The notes: generated from the sequence alone by a model not told the origin. 64,000 bases of DNA from Malania oleifera (GCF_029873635.1 NC_080422.1:17266049-17330048); one strand, 5' to 3'. Shown: positions 1 to 12,884, numbered from the stretch's first letter. Program-made: numbers and translations.

Positions 1-1909
1 CAGAACCACCACGAGGTTCGTAGGATCGTTCTCTATAAGGCTGTAGGAGCTGATCGTTGGTTTAAGAGATTTGAGAAACAACCCAAAATCAAGGTAAGTG
101 AGTTATTTTGGAAATTTCTTAACGAATATTGTTATTTGGAGCTTAGGGAGTATTAAATAAGTATTTTTCTTAAAATTTGAGTCAGTTAGAGATATTTGAA
201 TTAAACTAGGATTTTTGGATTTAGGGTCCAAGTGAAGCTGTGGGTATCAGTTCAGAGATCCTGCCAGCGTTGTTTAAAAGTCAGGTAAGGGGAAATTTTA
301 TATTAAATTAGATTTTATGAAATTAAAGGAAATAAATTATGTTATATTTAAGTTATGTTTTGGTGTGGATTGTTAAAATGCCAACCATGTAACCTATGTT
401 TTTTGAGCCTAGGATTGCATATATAGCTATGTATATGTGAAAATAAACTAATGAAAGTGAAAGGTATTTTCTAGGAAATTATGTAAGAAATGAAAAGTAT
501 GTTCAGTATATAAACGTTAAATGTGGGTTGATTTATTTTACAAGAAATATGTATGAATTTTACAATTAAAATTATGCGTGGCATGAGTAAATGTAAATTT
601 TTGTGTAAATATATGTTAAATGTATGAGATGCAAACTAAGTAAGTAAAGCGTGAAGAATAAAATATGTTAAGGACTATGCTGCCTGTGTATGTTAATGCA
701 ACCATGTAAATGTAAGCCAGCTCAAAAGAGCCATGTTAGTAGATTCTAGTACATTTTTTTGTAAACTAACTGATGACGACTAAAAAGAGCTGTAGACTAA
801 CTGATGATGGTTAAAGACTAACTGTAGTACGAATGAAAGAAAGGAAAATGCAATGTAATGATAATATAATGAAATGTGAAATGTGAACGATATGATTGGA
901 AAGAGTCACTTAAAGTAAAATGTAATGTTATGTTTAAGTTATGAACATGAATAAATGTGAATGGTTGAATAATGGCAGAAAGAATAATGTATTATGTTAT
1001 TAAAAGTATTTATGCTATTAGAACATGTTATGATTGGGTGAGGCATACTCTTCGCCTGAGGGCTTGTTAAGAAAGGCAAGTGCGCAAGTAACTCCAGATG
1101 TGGCAGTAGCTGCATAACGAACCAGGCAAAAGGAACCTACTTATATGGGCGGGTAGATTTCCCTATCCTTGGGGCCTTCACTGGTAAACTTTTTTTGAAC
1201 TGTATGAGTATGCGATCAATCTAATACTTGAGGGCTTACTGAGTAAGGTGAGTGCCCTGGTATGCTTTAGTTGTGACCTTCTGGTTGCCAAAAGTATCAG
1301 AGCAAAGGGATGCTACTTATATGGGTGGGTAATCACCCCTATCCTTATGTAATCTCGTGGGTTAAACCTTTTGCATGTGTTTGATTAGGCTCAGAGAATG
1401 ATTTTAGTGTTTATGCTAATGTTTTGCAAATGTTATTAAAATGATATTTATAAACCTCATGTTAGCCACATGCTGTTTTAATATACTGTTTCTCTCCTTA
1501 CTGAGATGTGTCTCCCGAATATGATTATTTCTTTTTCAGGACATCATCGTGGTCGGGCTTAGAGAGCTCGAGGGTTTTTAGCATTTTTAAGGAGTAAAGA
1601 TAAGGTATATTTTTGATATATTATGGAGATCGTATAAAGTTTAAGTGTTTGTTTTATGTTGTTATGTTTTAAGTTTGTTGAGGAAGAAATGATTGTGAAT
1701 ACTGAAATGATTTTGGAGATATGTGAATATATGGAAATGTAGGTGAAAAATGGATAATATGGATTATAGATAGGAATTAGTAAACTTTGGTATTATGGTA
1801 TTATATGTATGGAGATCATGTTTATGTTTTCCATTGCGTATATTATGGAATAATAGGATTTTATCAGATATAACGCATCAGACCCAGAATTAAGGGTTCG
1901 GGGCGTTAC
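1..1909 (+). mobile_element. Right part of a family T LTR (element i)
   Basis: No ORF of substance. The segment ends in GGGGCGTTAC, the degenerate form of the GGGGTGTTACA end seen at 32887-32897. Blocks shared with 10640-11561, 28015-32897 and 42008-43958 identify the family. One is an ACCAC...GGAGCTGATCGTTGG block near position 30, like 42434-42485. Another is CTTACTGAGATGTGTCTC followed by TTTTTCAGGAC near 1500-1545. The 5' end, with the expected palindrome array and TATA box, lies outside the window. It is probably a solo LTR of a Gypsy-type element. The lineage is unresolved. Confidence 0.6.
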
Positions 1910-4400
1910 GGTTTGATTATTAATCAACTCATCAAGCATGTTAGACTTGGGGTATTTTGAACAATCAAGAGTATGAAATAAAAGTTGATCACCCAATACC
2001 AAACTTAGGCTAGGATAAAGGATGTTCCTTGTTTGACTCAAGATCATTGCCAATGAATTTGGATATCTTGATCATTCTTGATATTATTTTCATTTCCATG
2101 ATTGTCTTCCTTTGTTATTAGCAAGCTTTAATGAATCTTCACCCAAATAGGTCTTCTTGTATTCTTCATTTCTGGCTGAGTCAGATTCTTCCTCCTCCTC
2201 AGTATAATCGGCCACCGAAGAGTCTTCATAAATTTCGGCTTCATCCTAAAAGTATATTTCATATTGTTCATATTTCACCACCTAAAATCCTCATCCTCCT
2301 TATTATGTTCAACTTCTAAGGAGTTATGGTAATTTTAGGATTTGGTCTCTTATCCTTTTCTTTATAATAGGCCAATAAATCATTTTCATGATCTTCATAG
2401 CTTATGTTCTCTAAATGAGAGTTCATTGTCCCCAATGTTGTTGAGTCTAGCCCAAATCATTATAGGTTATGGCTTGGCCAATAGAAATGGTGAGGTGAAT
2501 GATACTTGCCTCTCTAGCACCTAGTTGCAAAAGAGTAGGGTTACTAAGTCCATCCTAATATTTATAGGAACTGGTTGGTCGGCCAAGAGGAGATGATGGG
2601 GCGAATAACACTTGCCCCTAGCATCTACTTGCAGAAGAGTAGGCTACCTCAGTCCATCACAATAATTAACAGTGATGGGACAGCCACTCATGTAGAAGGA
2701 CTATGGGCAATCTGCAATGGAGGCTTTCATGGGTGTTTCTATTGTGAGTCTCAAACAACCAAACATCTATTCACATGTTTTCCATCCAAGCTCTCAATTT
2801 TCTCTTCAAATCGCCCATGGTTGTATTCATCACGGTTGCTACCACATAAGAGGTGTAAGTGACTGCAAAAACTTTCTTTGGAAAATTGTTGCTGAATCAC
2901 CGCCAAATATGTATGAATGAGTCTGATTGCTTCAATGACATTGTGTCTTTACTCGGTACATCTAGTAATAAATGATATAATGTTTCTTGCACAAGTGTGC
3001 CAAATTGTTCCAACAAATAATTATTTGTGATAGGTTGATGGTGAAATGGATTGATGATGGTGAGATAAATGAAAAAGACTCATTATGTCAGCCCCCGTCA
3101 GAGGTGTAGAAGTAGTTATCCTATTTCACAAGCGATACCTTGTGAAGTCATAAAAATCGTAAAATGAAAGAGAAAATGGGGAAGATAAACGGAAAAAGAT
3201 TAAAAGGGATAGGGAGAATTAAAGAAGGGATAGATTAAAGAGGGAATGAGAGTTAGATAATGAGAGAGAGAGGGATTAAAAGCACTGGGCATGTTCTTAC
3301 ACTAGACAATATTGACATGTTGAAATTGATAGAATTGTTGGGCATCATTATAACTAAAACTAATCAATATTTATACCCTCTCCAAGCCAAATTTGAAGTT
3401 ACAATTTATCCAAATTGTGTCCAAAATATAGATATGGTTGCAAGTCATAAATTCAAAGCATTAATAAAGGCTCAATCGTAATTTGAGACAATTTCTAAGC
3501 ATTAAAGTTCACACTCACATGTCATGTCCTATGATTTCATGCCTTGTTGCACGGTGACTAGAGCACCTTCTTCTAATGACTAGGCGACCTCTGCCACCTA
3601 GGAGTCACTTATAGCTCCTTTTAGCTTGTGCTTGGAGAAAAAGTTGTTCCTCTGGCCTAGTGACTCGATGACCACTCTGATAGTTGAGTGATCTTCCTTG
3701 TGATTCCCTGGACCATTTGGCATGAATGGGTCGCGTTGCATGGGCAACTACCATGTGTGTAAGCAACACTCATCATGTGCCTAGACAATTGTCAGCACAA
3801 AGATGGAACGAACATTCTCTTATTAAACTTATGACTTCTACTATCTACAATAACATCTAGTACATCAATTTTATGACTTCTGTTAGGCTACACATAAGAG
3901 AACACAGTCAATTAATTTTTAGGTGATTCATCATTCTTTCAACTAACGCCCTTGATTACTAGGTTATGAAAGTACTATCAAAACCCTACTATGTTCATAT
4001 ATGTGTACGACTCTATAAGTGTTATTAGAAACTCATTTCACATTGACCAATGGCTTTCTTAAATCACATCTTAATTAGTCAGATGCGAATTTCTTCCCCT
4101 TTTGTAAGAGACGCAATAGATCTCATGTTGTACTTTCACACACCTCTATATTTATCATACTAAACCCAATATATATGCATTTAAGTTTCTTTATAAGAAT
4201 ATTAACACAAAAGGCGTCTAAGAACTCAAAATGAAGCAATTATGAAACCTTAGGTTTAAGCATAATTCATACAATTGTAACTAAGGGTATATAGCTCTAT
4301 TTTGGGTTTTCATAAGCTATTATATAGCAATAACAAGGAACGAAATGAGCACTTCCTTGATGATTTAAAAAACAAAAGCAAGCACACATGTATAGAACTT
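1910..4400. other. Unassigned AT-rich intergenic DNA
   Basis: No convincing gene is visible; short ORFs here have no recognisable domain. The only structure I can point to is a roughly 107-bp direct duplication (separate entry). The stretch probably contains decayed repeats, but I cannot assign a family. Confidence 0.4.
2471..2680. repeat. Diverged tandem duplication of about 107 bp
   Basis: The segment beginning GGCTTGGCCAATAG (2471) recurs as GGTCGGCCAAGAGG (2577). Both copies contain ACTTGCC...AGCA, TTGCA(A/G)AAGAGTAGG and AGTCCATC at matching offsets. Two copies are visible. Function unknown. Confidence 0.5.
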
Positions 4401-4423
4401 CCTTTTTTTCTGCTTCTGGGGTA

Positions 4424-4503
4424 GTAATTAATCCACCTTAATTCTTCTATATATATATAACTTTCTTTTCTTCTACGCTAGTAATTAATCCACCTTAATT
4501 CAT
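4424..4503. repeat. Short direct repeat in gene A 3' flank
   Basis: The phrase AGTAATTAATCCACCTTAATTC occurs twice, about 58 bp apart, with a TTCT-TATATA spacer between the copies. It lies beyond the putative polyadenylation signal of gene A. Confidence 0.45.
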
Positions 4504-4580
4504 CAATAATTATTATACAGAAAGTGCTCACAAGTTACAAGATAGAAATCTCCAACAGCTTAAAAATTACACACCCACGG

Positions 4581-4586
4581 TTTATT
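4581..4586 (-). promoter_or_regulatory. Possible polyadenylation signal of gene A
   Basis: AATAAA on the minus strand, about 140 bases downstream of the gene A stop codon. It is the first canonical hexamer I see in the 3' flank. The hexamer is common in AT-rich DNA, so this is only suggestive. Confidence 0.3.
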
Positions 4587-4726
4587 TATATAAGACCACA
4601 TACATAGAACACATGCAAAAGTAAATGCACTAACAGGTACAAAGCCATCCACACCCAGCAACTCCAATCCCATATACGAGTAAAGCTTAGTATTTAGACA
4701 GGATATGGCTAAATATTAAGCTAGAA

Positions 4727-7392
4727 TTATGCCTCCACTCCACAGTAATCATTGACACATGGTACAGCCTTTCGACTGATATCATGATCTGAAGTGAAGA
4801 AATTGAGTAGACCATAATTACTAAACGACTTGAACTTTGCAGGGTGTTCATCGTCAACTAGCTCTTTTGGTATTTCTATTGTACCATTGTGGAATGAAAA
4901 TAACCCAACTGAGTATCTTGTTTCATTCCCACTTATGATGACTTGGTGTTGAGGAGAATGTATTCTGCCATTGCTCCATGCCTGTGCCAAGCAAAAGAAT
5001 CATCTTTGTGAACCTTTATAATATCAAACAAAGAAATGCATATGAAAGCAATCATGTTTTTTGAATTTTGGTTTAAGCTAGCTCACATTAATTACTTATT
5101 TGAAAACTTATTTCCTTTTTAAAAAAAATTAGTAGTTCAATAAAATCATGCACTCCCTTTCTCGGGAGATAGCTAGCTCAACTGTTTAATCATGGGATAT
5201 TCATATTTGATGTGCTTGACTCAAAACATTAAAAAAGAAAAATGAAAAATGAACGACAAAGGTTAACCATCATATGTATTCTAGGTCCAATATATACACC
5301 TACGACTCTTTTCAATACATATATATATATAGATCTATGACTAAAAAAAAAAATCCTAATTGTTATTATTTGAAAATTTGAGTACGAATGTTTTAAATTA
5401 ACTATAAAAAAAAATATTTAGCAGTTTTGGTGAAAATTTGTCATGTTAGAAATAAACTTGCATGCAAGTTGTTTTATGTTTATTAAAATAGTACCTACTT
5501 GTTTCTATATATTCCTCTTCGAATCACAATTATAAATCTTATTATGTTGTGAAGATACAGTTATGTTTATCAATCTCACCTTCTTCTATTCTTAGAATCA
5601 AATATAATAATATGCTAACTAACCACCGTCTTAACTCATGCAGAGATTACTTTTCCTCTTGAAAAATAATAACTGGATCCCACTATGGGACATGTGGATC
5701 TGAACTTGTGGATAGATAGAGGACTCCTATGTGGGAAAACTTGTTTGGACAATGTGCCCCATTGTTTCTAATCTGATATAGAAGCCAAAATCATATTGTT
5801 AGGAGATCCTTACATTTTCATTTCATTTTCAGCCTTAAAACATCAAATATTTACTACTTTCAACCCATAACTAACACATCATTAAGGAGAGTTGGGGGAT
5901 GATATTCGCAAAAGAGTTATTTTTTCAATTTATGTTGTTTTTAATAGCCAAATATTTCTAAAATTATTTCATTTTCTTTTGCATTTTTTTCTTAAAACCA
6001 ATCAATAGGATTGTAGTAACCCACCAAGAGTGCATCACCCGCGAAGACCACGAAGGTTGAAGGGATATCTTCATGATCAAACTCGATCCAGCCACCATCC
6101 TTTGTTCTAATCTCCAAACCATTGACTTGATTTTGATGAATTATGGTCACGACACCCTTGTCAGTGTGACAATGTGCGCCAATATTGGACTCATTCCCCT
6201 TCGGCACTCTATATTGTATGAGTCGCAGAAGATAATTGGTCGATTCAATAAATTTGTCAAAATATTTGCCTGCCCCATAGCTTTCGAAAATCATCTTCTT
6301 GACCAAGCCATCCAATTTCGATGCCAGTTTTGCATAAGTGCACACATTTTCACTAGCAAGAACGATAATAAATAAATAAATAAATAAATAAAGTATATAT
6401 TAAAAACAAAAAAAGAACAAAAGACTAAAAAAAATGAAAATGCATTGATTACATATAAATCCATTCATCAAGCGTGGTAGAAGAATACAGGTGAGAGGAA
6501 CTTAAGATATATAAGATTTGTAACTTTTCAAATAATAGTCATAAGTGAGTAAATATGAGAATTTTTGTTTTCAATAATGATGGGAAAATCACATCTCCTA
6601 ACATGTAATACGTACTTTGGAAAATAGACTCACTAGTAGACCTACCAGCCTACTCTTCTTTACTTAAATGCCATATGAGTTTAAACTTTATTTGAATATT
6701 AAGTTTGTATACTAATCTTTGTTAAAATTTGCTGACCTGTTTTGAGATTTTAAAAATTCTATGAATCTCTCTTAAAACATGATTTTCAAGGCACTTAGGT
6801 GACCCCAATCAATGATTTTGATCACTCAATAAAATTTTGAAACACTAATGTTTAGTGTTTGACACACATAAAACACCACAACGCCTAGCAATTCACCAAC
6901 TATTTTTTATTGAGATGTTTCAAGCCGATCTTCCTGTCTGGAGTGAAGATCAAATACTAATAAATTAGTATTCATTCGTTAGTTAATCTAAAATGGTTCC
7001 AAGTACTTATACCAGAAACGGTCGTTTCCATTTGGCCACATGAGCTTAGTGAAATCTTGAGTTGCTTCAAGAGTCTGTGCGTGTTCAATCCCCAGGCTCT
7101 CGTGGATGTCAGGAAGAGGCGCCTTAGCCCCGAGATAGCCATGCAAAGGCCTCACGTTCGTGTTCAGAGCTTTGGTCTCTCTCGGGAGTTCAAACAACTC
7201 CAACAATGATCCAAACAATGCCTTGTCAAACTCCGGCGATACATCAGGATACACGGCCACGAAGCAGCCGTACTCCTCCAGCGCTCGCCGGACGTCGTCG
7301 CTGGTCGAGGCCCAAGAACGTTTCAAATTTTCCGGCGAGAAATCAATCACCGGCAGCTTGCGCTTTGGCTGTGCTGTTTGGTCAGAACCCAT
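4727..7392 (-). CDS. AOP1-like 2-oxoglutarate/Fe(II)-dependent dioxygenase (gene A), three exons
   Basis: Exons read on the minus strand are 7392-7013, 6352-6025 and 4981-4727. Both introns (660 and 1043 bases) have GT-AG borders, and the exons join in frame to 320 residues. The N-terminal DIOX_N region (about residues 12-95) has PVIDFS, EEYGCF and HGYLG. The oxygenase core has the iron ligands H189-T-D191 and H248 (in SPQHQV), plus R258-Y-S260 for 2-oxoglutarate. PWP-like MWPNGN and the C-terminal ELVDDEHP and YCGV words are typical of the AOP1-like group. In Brassicaceae, AOP relatives modify glucosinolate side chains; in other dicots the substrates are mostly unknown, so no reaction is assigned. 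The enzyme is expected to be cytosolic, since no signal peptide is visible. The start codon is the first Met of exon 1 and aligns with that of gene B. The first intron's acceptor tract contains a (TTTA)n run. The gene appears intact. Confidence 0.88.
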
Positions 7393-7407
7393 GATTAATA
7401 ATTTTAT

Positions 7408-7427
7408 CCTTTTTTTTTTTTTTTTGT
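7408..7427 (-). promoter_or_regulatory. A-rich 5' leader of gene A
   Basis: A near-homopolymeric T run on the plus strand gives an A-rich 5' leader about 16-35 bases upstream of the gene A start codon. It may affect translation, but only the composition is seen. Confidence 0.35.
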
Positions 7428-7498
7428 TTTTGGCTGGAGTGGCTAGCTTGGAGCGTGGTAGGGTTATGCTGGTGATGATACTTGTAATCTTAAGCTTC

Positions 7499-7505
7499 TT
7501 ATATA
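7499..7505 (-). promoter_or_regulatory. TATA box of gene A
   Basis: TATATAA on the minus strand within GGACTATATAAGAAGC, about 107 bases upstream of the ATG. This is the right distance for a plant core promoter with a leader of about 70-80 bases. Confidence 0.6.
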
Positions 7506-7619
7506 GTCCTCCGAATGACGCAATTGCATGCGTCTGGCAAACGGTAGAAAATTTTAAAAAGTGCAGGGTGATATACAGACTGATAGGGAGATATTAGATT
7601 CAGTATTTTTAATTTTAAT

Positions 7620-9216
7620 TTCTTGCACTAGAGGGATAATGAATATAATATGTTGTTGGCCCACAAACCACCTCATGGGCCTTTGGCCCAGTGGTCCATG
7701 GCATTAACCCCCACATCATGATTGATTTATTTTTATTTTTAATATTCACTAAATATGACAAAATGAATAAAATTGCATCAATCAAAATCAAAATCAATCG
7801 GCCTAGAGTGACCCGTATTGATCCGATTAGCATTGTTAAATGATTAATTGTATATGGATTGCAGTTTATTCATCTAATTATTTAATTTGAATATATAATA
7901 TGTCACAAATTGTTTGATTCGATCCAATTTACCAAATTTATGGCCAACGCTATAAAACAAATCAAATCACTTTATCATATTTAAGATAAAAATATGTCCA
8001 TGATAATTAAAATTGTTAAGGAAAAAATTATTATTCAATTTTTTTTGAAAATTAAATATTTTTTAAATTTTTATATATTTAAAATTTGATGGGAAATTAC
8101 ATTGTTATTATGATTTTTTTTTTATCACTTTTTGAGAATTATACATTTAAGAATAGTTATGTTTGCAATTTAGGTTTTAATTTGTTAGATGTTATGCATT
8201 TACAACTTTAGTTAGAAGAATAATAAATATTTAATAATTTTTTAAATTATATTAAATTAAAAAATATTTTAAAAATAATAGATTATCCGCCAATCACCAT
8301 AAATTATTCAATCTAAACTCACACTTAATTAAATTGAATATAAATTATAATTTATTTTCTCGATAATCTACTTAACTGACGATACATTATCTAATCTGAT
8401 ATGCTAAGTCAACAATTGACTTTTATTTGGGTGGTAACCATTTTTTTTTTTTTTTTTTGGATTACGCACCGGATATTCACGCGTGCGTTTTATAGTCCAC
8501 GTGACTAATACATATACATGTTTTTGTATCTAACTCATAATGGAATGGTATATTTAAGATATAAATGCCAAAGCAGTTAATTATTTCTTAGACCAATTTT
8601 TGGGTTTCCTGTAACCATTAATAAATAGAAAACTAAAGCCTTGTATCAATTAAAATATAGGTGTGAGTGGAAAGTGGCCTTACAAGGCTTTCTAATTATA
8701 TAGTCCTTGAAAGCTAAAAGCCTACAATCAAGTGATTAAATTCAATAAAATTAGGACTAGATGTGGAACACCTATAATCAAACACTATAGAGCATTTATT
8801 AAACTTTTAGCTTACTTTAATCTTACCTTAAAATTTGAATATGACTATTTTATCATGATCAATGCTTTAAGGTTCCATTTGGAACTCAGAAAGTATTAGG
8901 AAAAGGAAAAAAATATGAAGTAATTCACATTTTCATGTTTGGTTATCAAGAAAAATGGGAAAGAATATAAAAAATATATCAGATCTATGAATAAAATTTT
9001 GATTTTATATATCATTGATATTTAGTTTTTCTAATTTTTTGTCATGTTAAAACGAAATATAATTTTTTATATAGTATTTTATATAGAAGGAAAATATAAG
9101 AGAAAAAAAGTTTCCACCTTATTTTCCTTTCCATTCGTTTCTACAAACAAAATCCATGATCAAAATGGAATCAAATTAAATAGTGTCCTAGCATTCCTTT
9201 GCCATGAAACTAAAGA
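7620..9216. other. AT-rich region upstream of gene A, no gene seen
   Basis: Long A/T stretches, a poly(T) run near 8441 and one CACGTG near 8498. There is no ORF with a recognisable domain and no clear transposon terminus. It probably contains the gene A upstream region plus decayed repeats. Confidence 0.4.
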
Positions 9217-9643
9217 TGTAATCCCAAAAGAGAGGTGAATTGGGTATTTAAAAATTATTAAGCATAATTTTGATTTATTTTAAATTATTTAAATTAAACC
9301 AATCACAACCTCACACCAATATCAAATACAATCAACTAATTAGTGACCGTACTATACCAATCAACAATCCAAGATATATATATATATATGAGAAACTGAA
9401 AATATAATCCAAATTTTTACCTTCAGCAATTTCAGTAATTAGCTAGTTCAATATTCAAAATTGAATTTCAGCAACAACCAAATATTCTTCTTAAGGCCAA
9501 ATTTCAATAATCTAAATTAGATAAGTTAGATGATTATGCTTTGAACAATTTGAACAACCAAAATAGCTTTGACCTCAACCAACCACAAACAAATTCAAGT
9601 ATTAGTACTAGTGTGAATTTTTAGCAAGAAATATAAACCATAC
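9217..9643 (-). mobile_element. Truncated Copia-type LTR end, minus orientation
   Basis: TGTAATCCCAAAAGAGAGG followed by TGAATTGGGTATTTAAA is the reverse complement of the end of the Copia LTRs in this window (TTTAAATACCCAATTCACC...GGGATTACA). The outermost bases are missing, and it is cut by the next LTR at 9644. Confidence 0.5.
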
Positions 9644-9985
9644 TGTTGACTTTATTGTAATCCTAAAAGGGGGTGAATTGGATATTTAAAAATTTCTTTC
9701 CTATGTCAACTAACCACCAGAAGTATTTCACAAACCTAGGGTCAATTTAGAACATGTAAGAAGCAAGCCAATAAATTCAACTGTAATTAATTTGCTCTAA
9801 ATAAATCAAATAACCACACACAATATAGTAAAGCAAATAAAATAAGGATAACACTAAATGTGTTATCGAGGTTCGGAAAAAGTGCCTACGTCCCTGCCTC
9901 TAACTCGCAAGCCCGAGGATTCCATTAGAGCTCACTTAACGGGTGGAGTGGTACCTGACAAAGTTGTTTCTTGTTTCTAGATGAG
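9644..9985 (-). mobile_element. Truncated Copia-type LTR, minus orientation
   Basis: It begins TGTTGACTTTATTGTAATCC and runs into AGGGGGTGAATTGG, the reverse complement of a Copia LTR 3' end. It carries the conserved block GTGCCTACGTCCCTGCCTC at 9883-9900, which is the reverse of GGCGAGGACGTAGGC. It ends where a plus-orientation LTR piece starts, so the two pieces are head to head. Confidence 0.55.
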
Positions 9986-9989
9986 TCAA

Positions 9990-10640
9990 GGTTGTTGGAT
10001 TGTCGTGCCAAGTGAGGGGATATCGTTTGGAGAGGCAGGCTCTAGCCTAATCAAAGGAGTGTGATAAACGGTGTTATTTTGCCAGGTAAAGGAACTGACC
10101 TAGTGAATCCTTTGGTGGTTTGCCAAAGGCGAGGACGTAGGCTAGGTATAAGGCGAACCTAATAAAACCTTATGTTCCTCTCTCTCTTCCCTACTCTTTA
10201 ATTTTCAGCATACTTTACAAATTGCGTGGATGCTTTATAATTTTTGAATTCTGAGTGTTTGGTTATTAAATAGACTGTAAGATAATTTGTTTTTGTTTGA
10301 TCAGCACTGATTGCAGAAATCGAAAGGGATTATGTTGGTTGATCATCATAAACTTATTAAACTGAAGCTTTATTTAAAAGCTGAACCTTGGGAAGAAGTG
10401 CGATTTTGAATTTCAACAAGGCTTATCCAAATTCAACAAGTATTGCATGTTACTATAGAGCTATTGTCACAAAAATCAAGTGCTTGGTTATTTTGTATTG
10501 ATTGTGGTTGATTTGGATTGATTATTTTGCAAGTACTTTGTGATTGTGTTTGGGTTGTGTTTATTATTGTAATATAAAAACTTTTAAAAAGAACACAAAT
10601 CTTTTAAAACCCAATTCACCCCCCTATTGGAAACTATATC
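9990..10640 (+). mobile_element. Truncated Copia-type LTR, plus orientation
   Basis: Carries GCCAAAGGCGAGGACGTAGGC (10124-10142) and ends in CCCAATTCACCCCCCTATTGG near 10630, both hallmarks of the 3' half of the Copia LTRs here. The 5' half is missing. Paired with 9644-9985, it makes an inverted arrangement of partial LTRs. Confidence 0.55.
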
Positions 10641-11561
10641 CTATTTTCAGATATGTTTTGTGGAAAAGTGTGCCGGTTAACTATCGTAGGCTGTGAGTAT
10701 TTGAAATGAGATATAGGAACGTGAGTTCCAAATTGTTCCAAGTTTTTGAAAATGCCAAGTCGGGATAAAACTAAAGGCCTAGGACAATCGAAGTGTGCCG
10801 GTTAACAACTGAAGGCTGAGATATAAGGCATGCTAGAATAATATCGCAAGCAGCGATATCTAGCTGGAGGCCGAGGGTGTGCAATACCACCTATGATTCC
10901 GGTTGGTCACCAAAGGGTATGAGTTTGTACCATGTTTGCACGGATTGAACCCTGTGGGGCTTAGGCTACGCCAGGTTACTAGGGGCGCCGTGTCGTGTGG
11001 TCGTCTTAGGCCGAAGAGTGTGATGACACTAGACCAAGATGTTTTGTGAGATGTATACTGGAACTATTTAGAGAAAATACTAGAATTGTGAAATGTTTAC
11101 GTTTTACTGTTGAAATAACACTCATGTTCCACACACTGATATAACCAGTTTCTCTCTTACTGAGAGGTGTCTCACCCCTATCATACAAATGTTTTTTAGG
11201 ACTCTCGAGTAGCCGACACTAGTGTCATAGCGGTTCAAGAGCGTGGTGGTTGGTTAGCATTGTCTAGGTACTTGTGTAAGTACTAAACCGTGGATTGAGT
11301 GTCATTTTGGGTTATGTGCATACCTGGGGACTATGTTTTGTATTATGGGACTAGATCCTATTTTGTATAGACTCAGGTATGGTTTTATGAATGTATTAGG
11401 TAGAATTTTCTGCTACGTATATATGTTGTGTATATGATGATGGATAGGGTATACGTGAACCCTACGGGGTTGGACCCTTATATTGTGTAGTATCATGGAT
11501 ATTGTATGATACAAGGACAGGTTAGGGCCCTGGGTCTCATTTTCGAGTTCGGGGTGTGACA
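10640..11561 (+). mobile_element. Family T LTR fragment (element iv)
   Basis: Ends in TTCGGGGTGTGACA. Contains the family block CTTACTGAGAGGTGTCTCACCC followed by TTTTTTAGGACTC at about 11157-11205, matching elements i, ii and iii. The 5' half is missing where it meets the preceding LTR piece. Confidence 0.55.
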
Positions 11562-12246
11562 ACTGTGCATGAGTTAAAACAAATTTGGGAATTGTTGAAA
11601 GCTGAGATTGATTTGAGGAAACTGAGATTGAATTAAGATCACTTGTGAATCTCATGAATGATTTAACTTTCATTGTAAATCGAACGCTGTTGATATTATG
11701 AATTCTAAATTGATTTAAATCGGCTGAGATCGTTTTAATTGAGTTGAATAATTGTTTAAATACAAGAAGAGTACTTTCTAGTTAAATTGTTAGGATTGAT
11801 TGATATTGTAATATTCATTGTCTAAATACAATATCAATATTTGTATATATTGTCAACTATTTAAATCAGTTAAGCCTTGTGTTTTAATTAAATATATATT
11901 TATGATTGTTCATTAGTATAGTCGATCACTGATTAGATATTTGTGGTGATCGAGACTACACCATTACTTTCAGATCATCGTTGTGGGAGAGAGTCAAGAA
12001 AAATTGGCCTTAATGTATTAATTTGCAATTGGAAAAAAAGTGTTTGGATTGTATCCCTTGATGTATTTTTATCCTATTTGGAAATGTTGTATCTCTACCG
12101 TTGGGGCCTAATTAATGAAAATAGGTGTTTTGATGTTTAAAAATTTTAGCAATGATATGAACTTTTTTGGATCATATAGGCATTCCTTTTAGGATCGTTG
12201 TCATAATTCTAAGGCTTTGGTCAGCAAAAGAGAAAGTCATTGTTGT
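11562..12246. other. Unassigned AT-rich DNA
   Basis: No domain-bearing ORF and no clear repeat boundary. It lies between the family T fragment and the decayed Copia RT. Confidence 0.35.
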
Positions 12247-12884
12247 GATATGTGGCTCATATATTTAATGGGATGCATGTACAATGAGAGGACATAGTGT
12301 AAAAATTATAGTGCTGAGGAGCAGTAAGGAAACTATCGATGGTTTGGCTATGATCGTCGACGATTTGGCACCTGAATTCAAACAATTTATGTCCAAAACC
12401 AATTCAATAAATTCTACTAAGGCAAGTATTTTGTTGTTTTTTGTAATTAACATGTCAGTAGTTAGGAAGGTTTCAACTAAGGTAAATCAGTCAGGGACTC
12501 TGTTGACAAAAGAAGTTGACATGAAGGTTTTAGGTGCTGCCAAAAGTATTCTTGGATTGGAGATTCTCAAGGATAAAGTTACAAGAAGATTGAGATTATC
12601 TCGGGGTGACTTTGTAGTCCTAGTTACAAAAAGATTGGTTTTATCTCAGGGCGGATGTATGGACAAAACTACATGGAGATTGTGGTTATCTTAAGGTGGT
12701 TTTGGGGATCAGGTGTTGGTGATGTTTAGCATGGTTAGTGTTAAACCGGTCATCGGTACACCATTGGAGAATCTAAGTAAACAGTCTATTGCTCAGTACT
12801 CGAGAATGAACGATGATGTTCGGGTCATGTCAAAGGTTTCCCATGCCAATGCAAATGGGTACTTTGGTGGGCAATAGAGGGTTT
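12247..12884 (+). pseudogene. Decayed Copia reverse transcriptase, 5' piece (older element)
   Basis: Plus-strand translation from about 12515 reads VDMKVLGAAKSILGLEI, the degenerate form of the Copia RT phrase FDMKDLGAAKKILGMEI. It continues with RLRLSRG and, in another frame, KPVIGTPLE and MSKVSHANANGYF, the KPVSTPL / YASAVGS region of Copia pol. The open frame 12284-12694 spans part of this. Upstream, a stretch near 12247 resembles the start of the LTR at 22325 (ATGTGGCTCATAT), suggesting internal rearrangement. The protein is interrupted by Copia-1 and resumes at 21989. It is non-functional. Confidence 0.65.

Noticed and set aside
4982-6024. Transposon insertion as the cause of gene A's long intron 2
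   Set aside because: I found no terminal repeats or target duplication in the intron, so its length stays unexplained.
6073-6375. Plus-strand ORF over gene A exon 2
   Set aside because: It is the antisense shadow of the dioxygenase exon, and no family resemblance is visible.
7160-7597. Plus-strand 145-residue ORF over gene A exon 1 and promoter
   Set aside because: Antisense to exon 1, continuing across a poly(T) tract. It has no domain.
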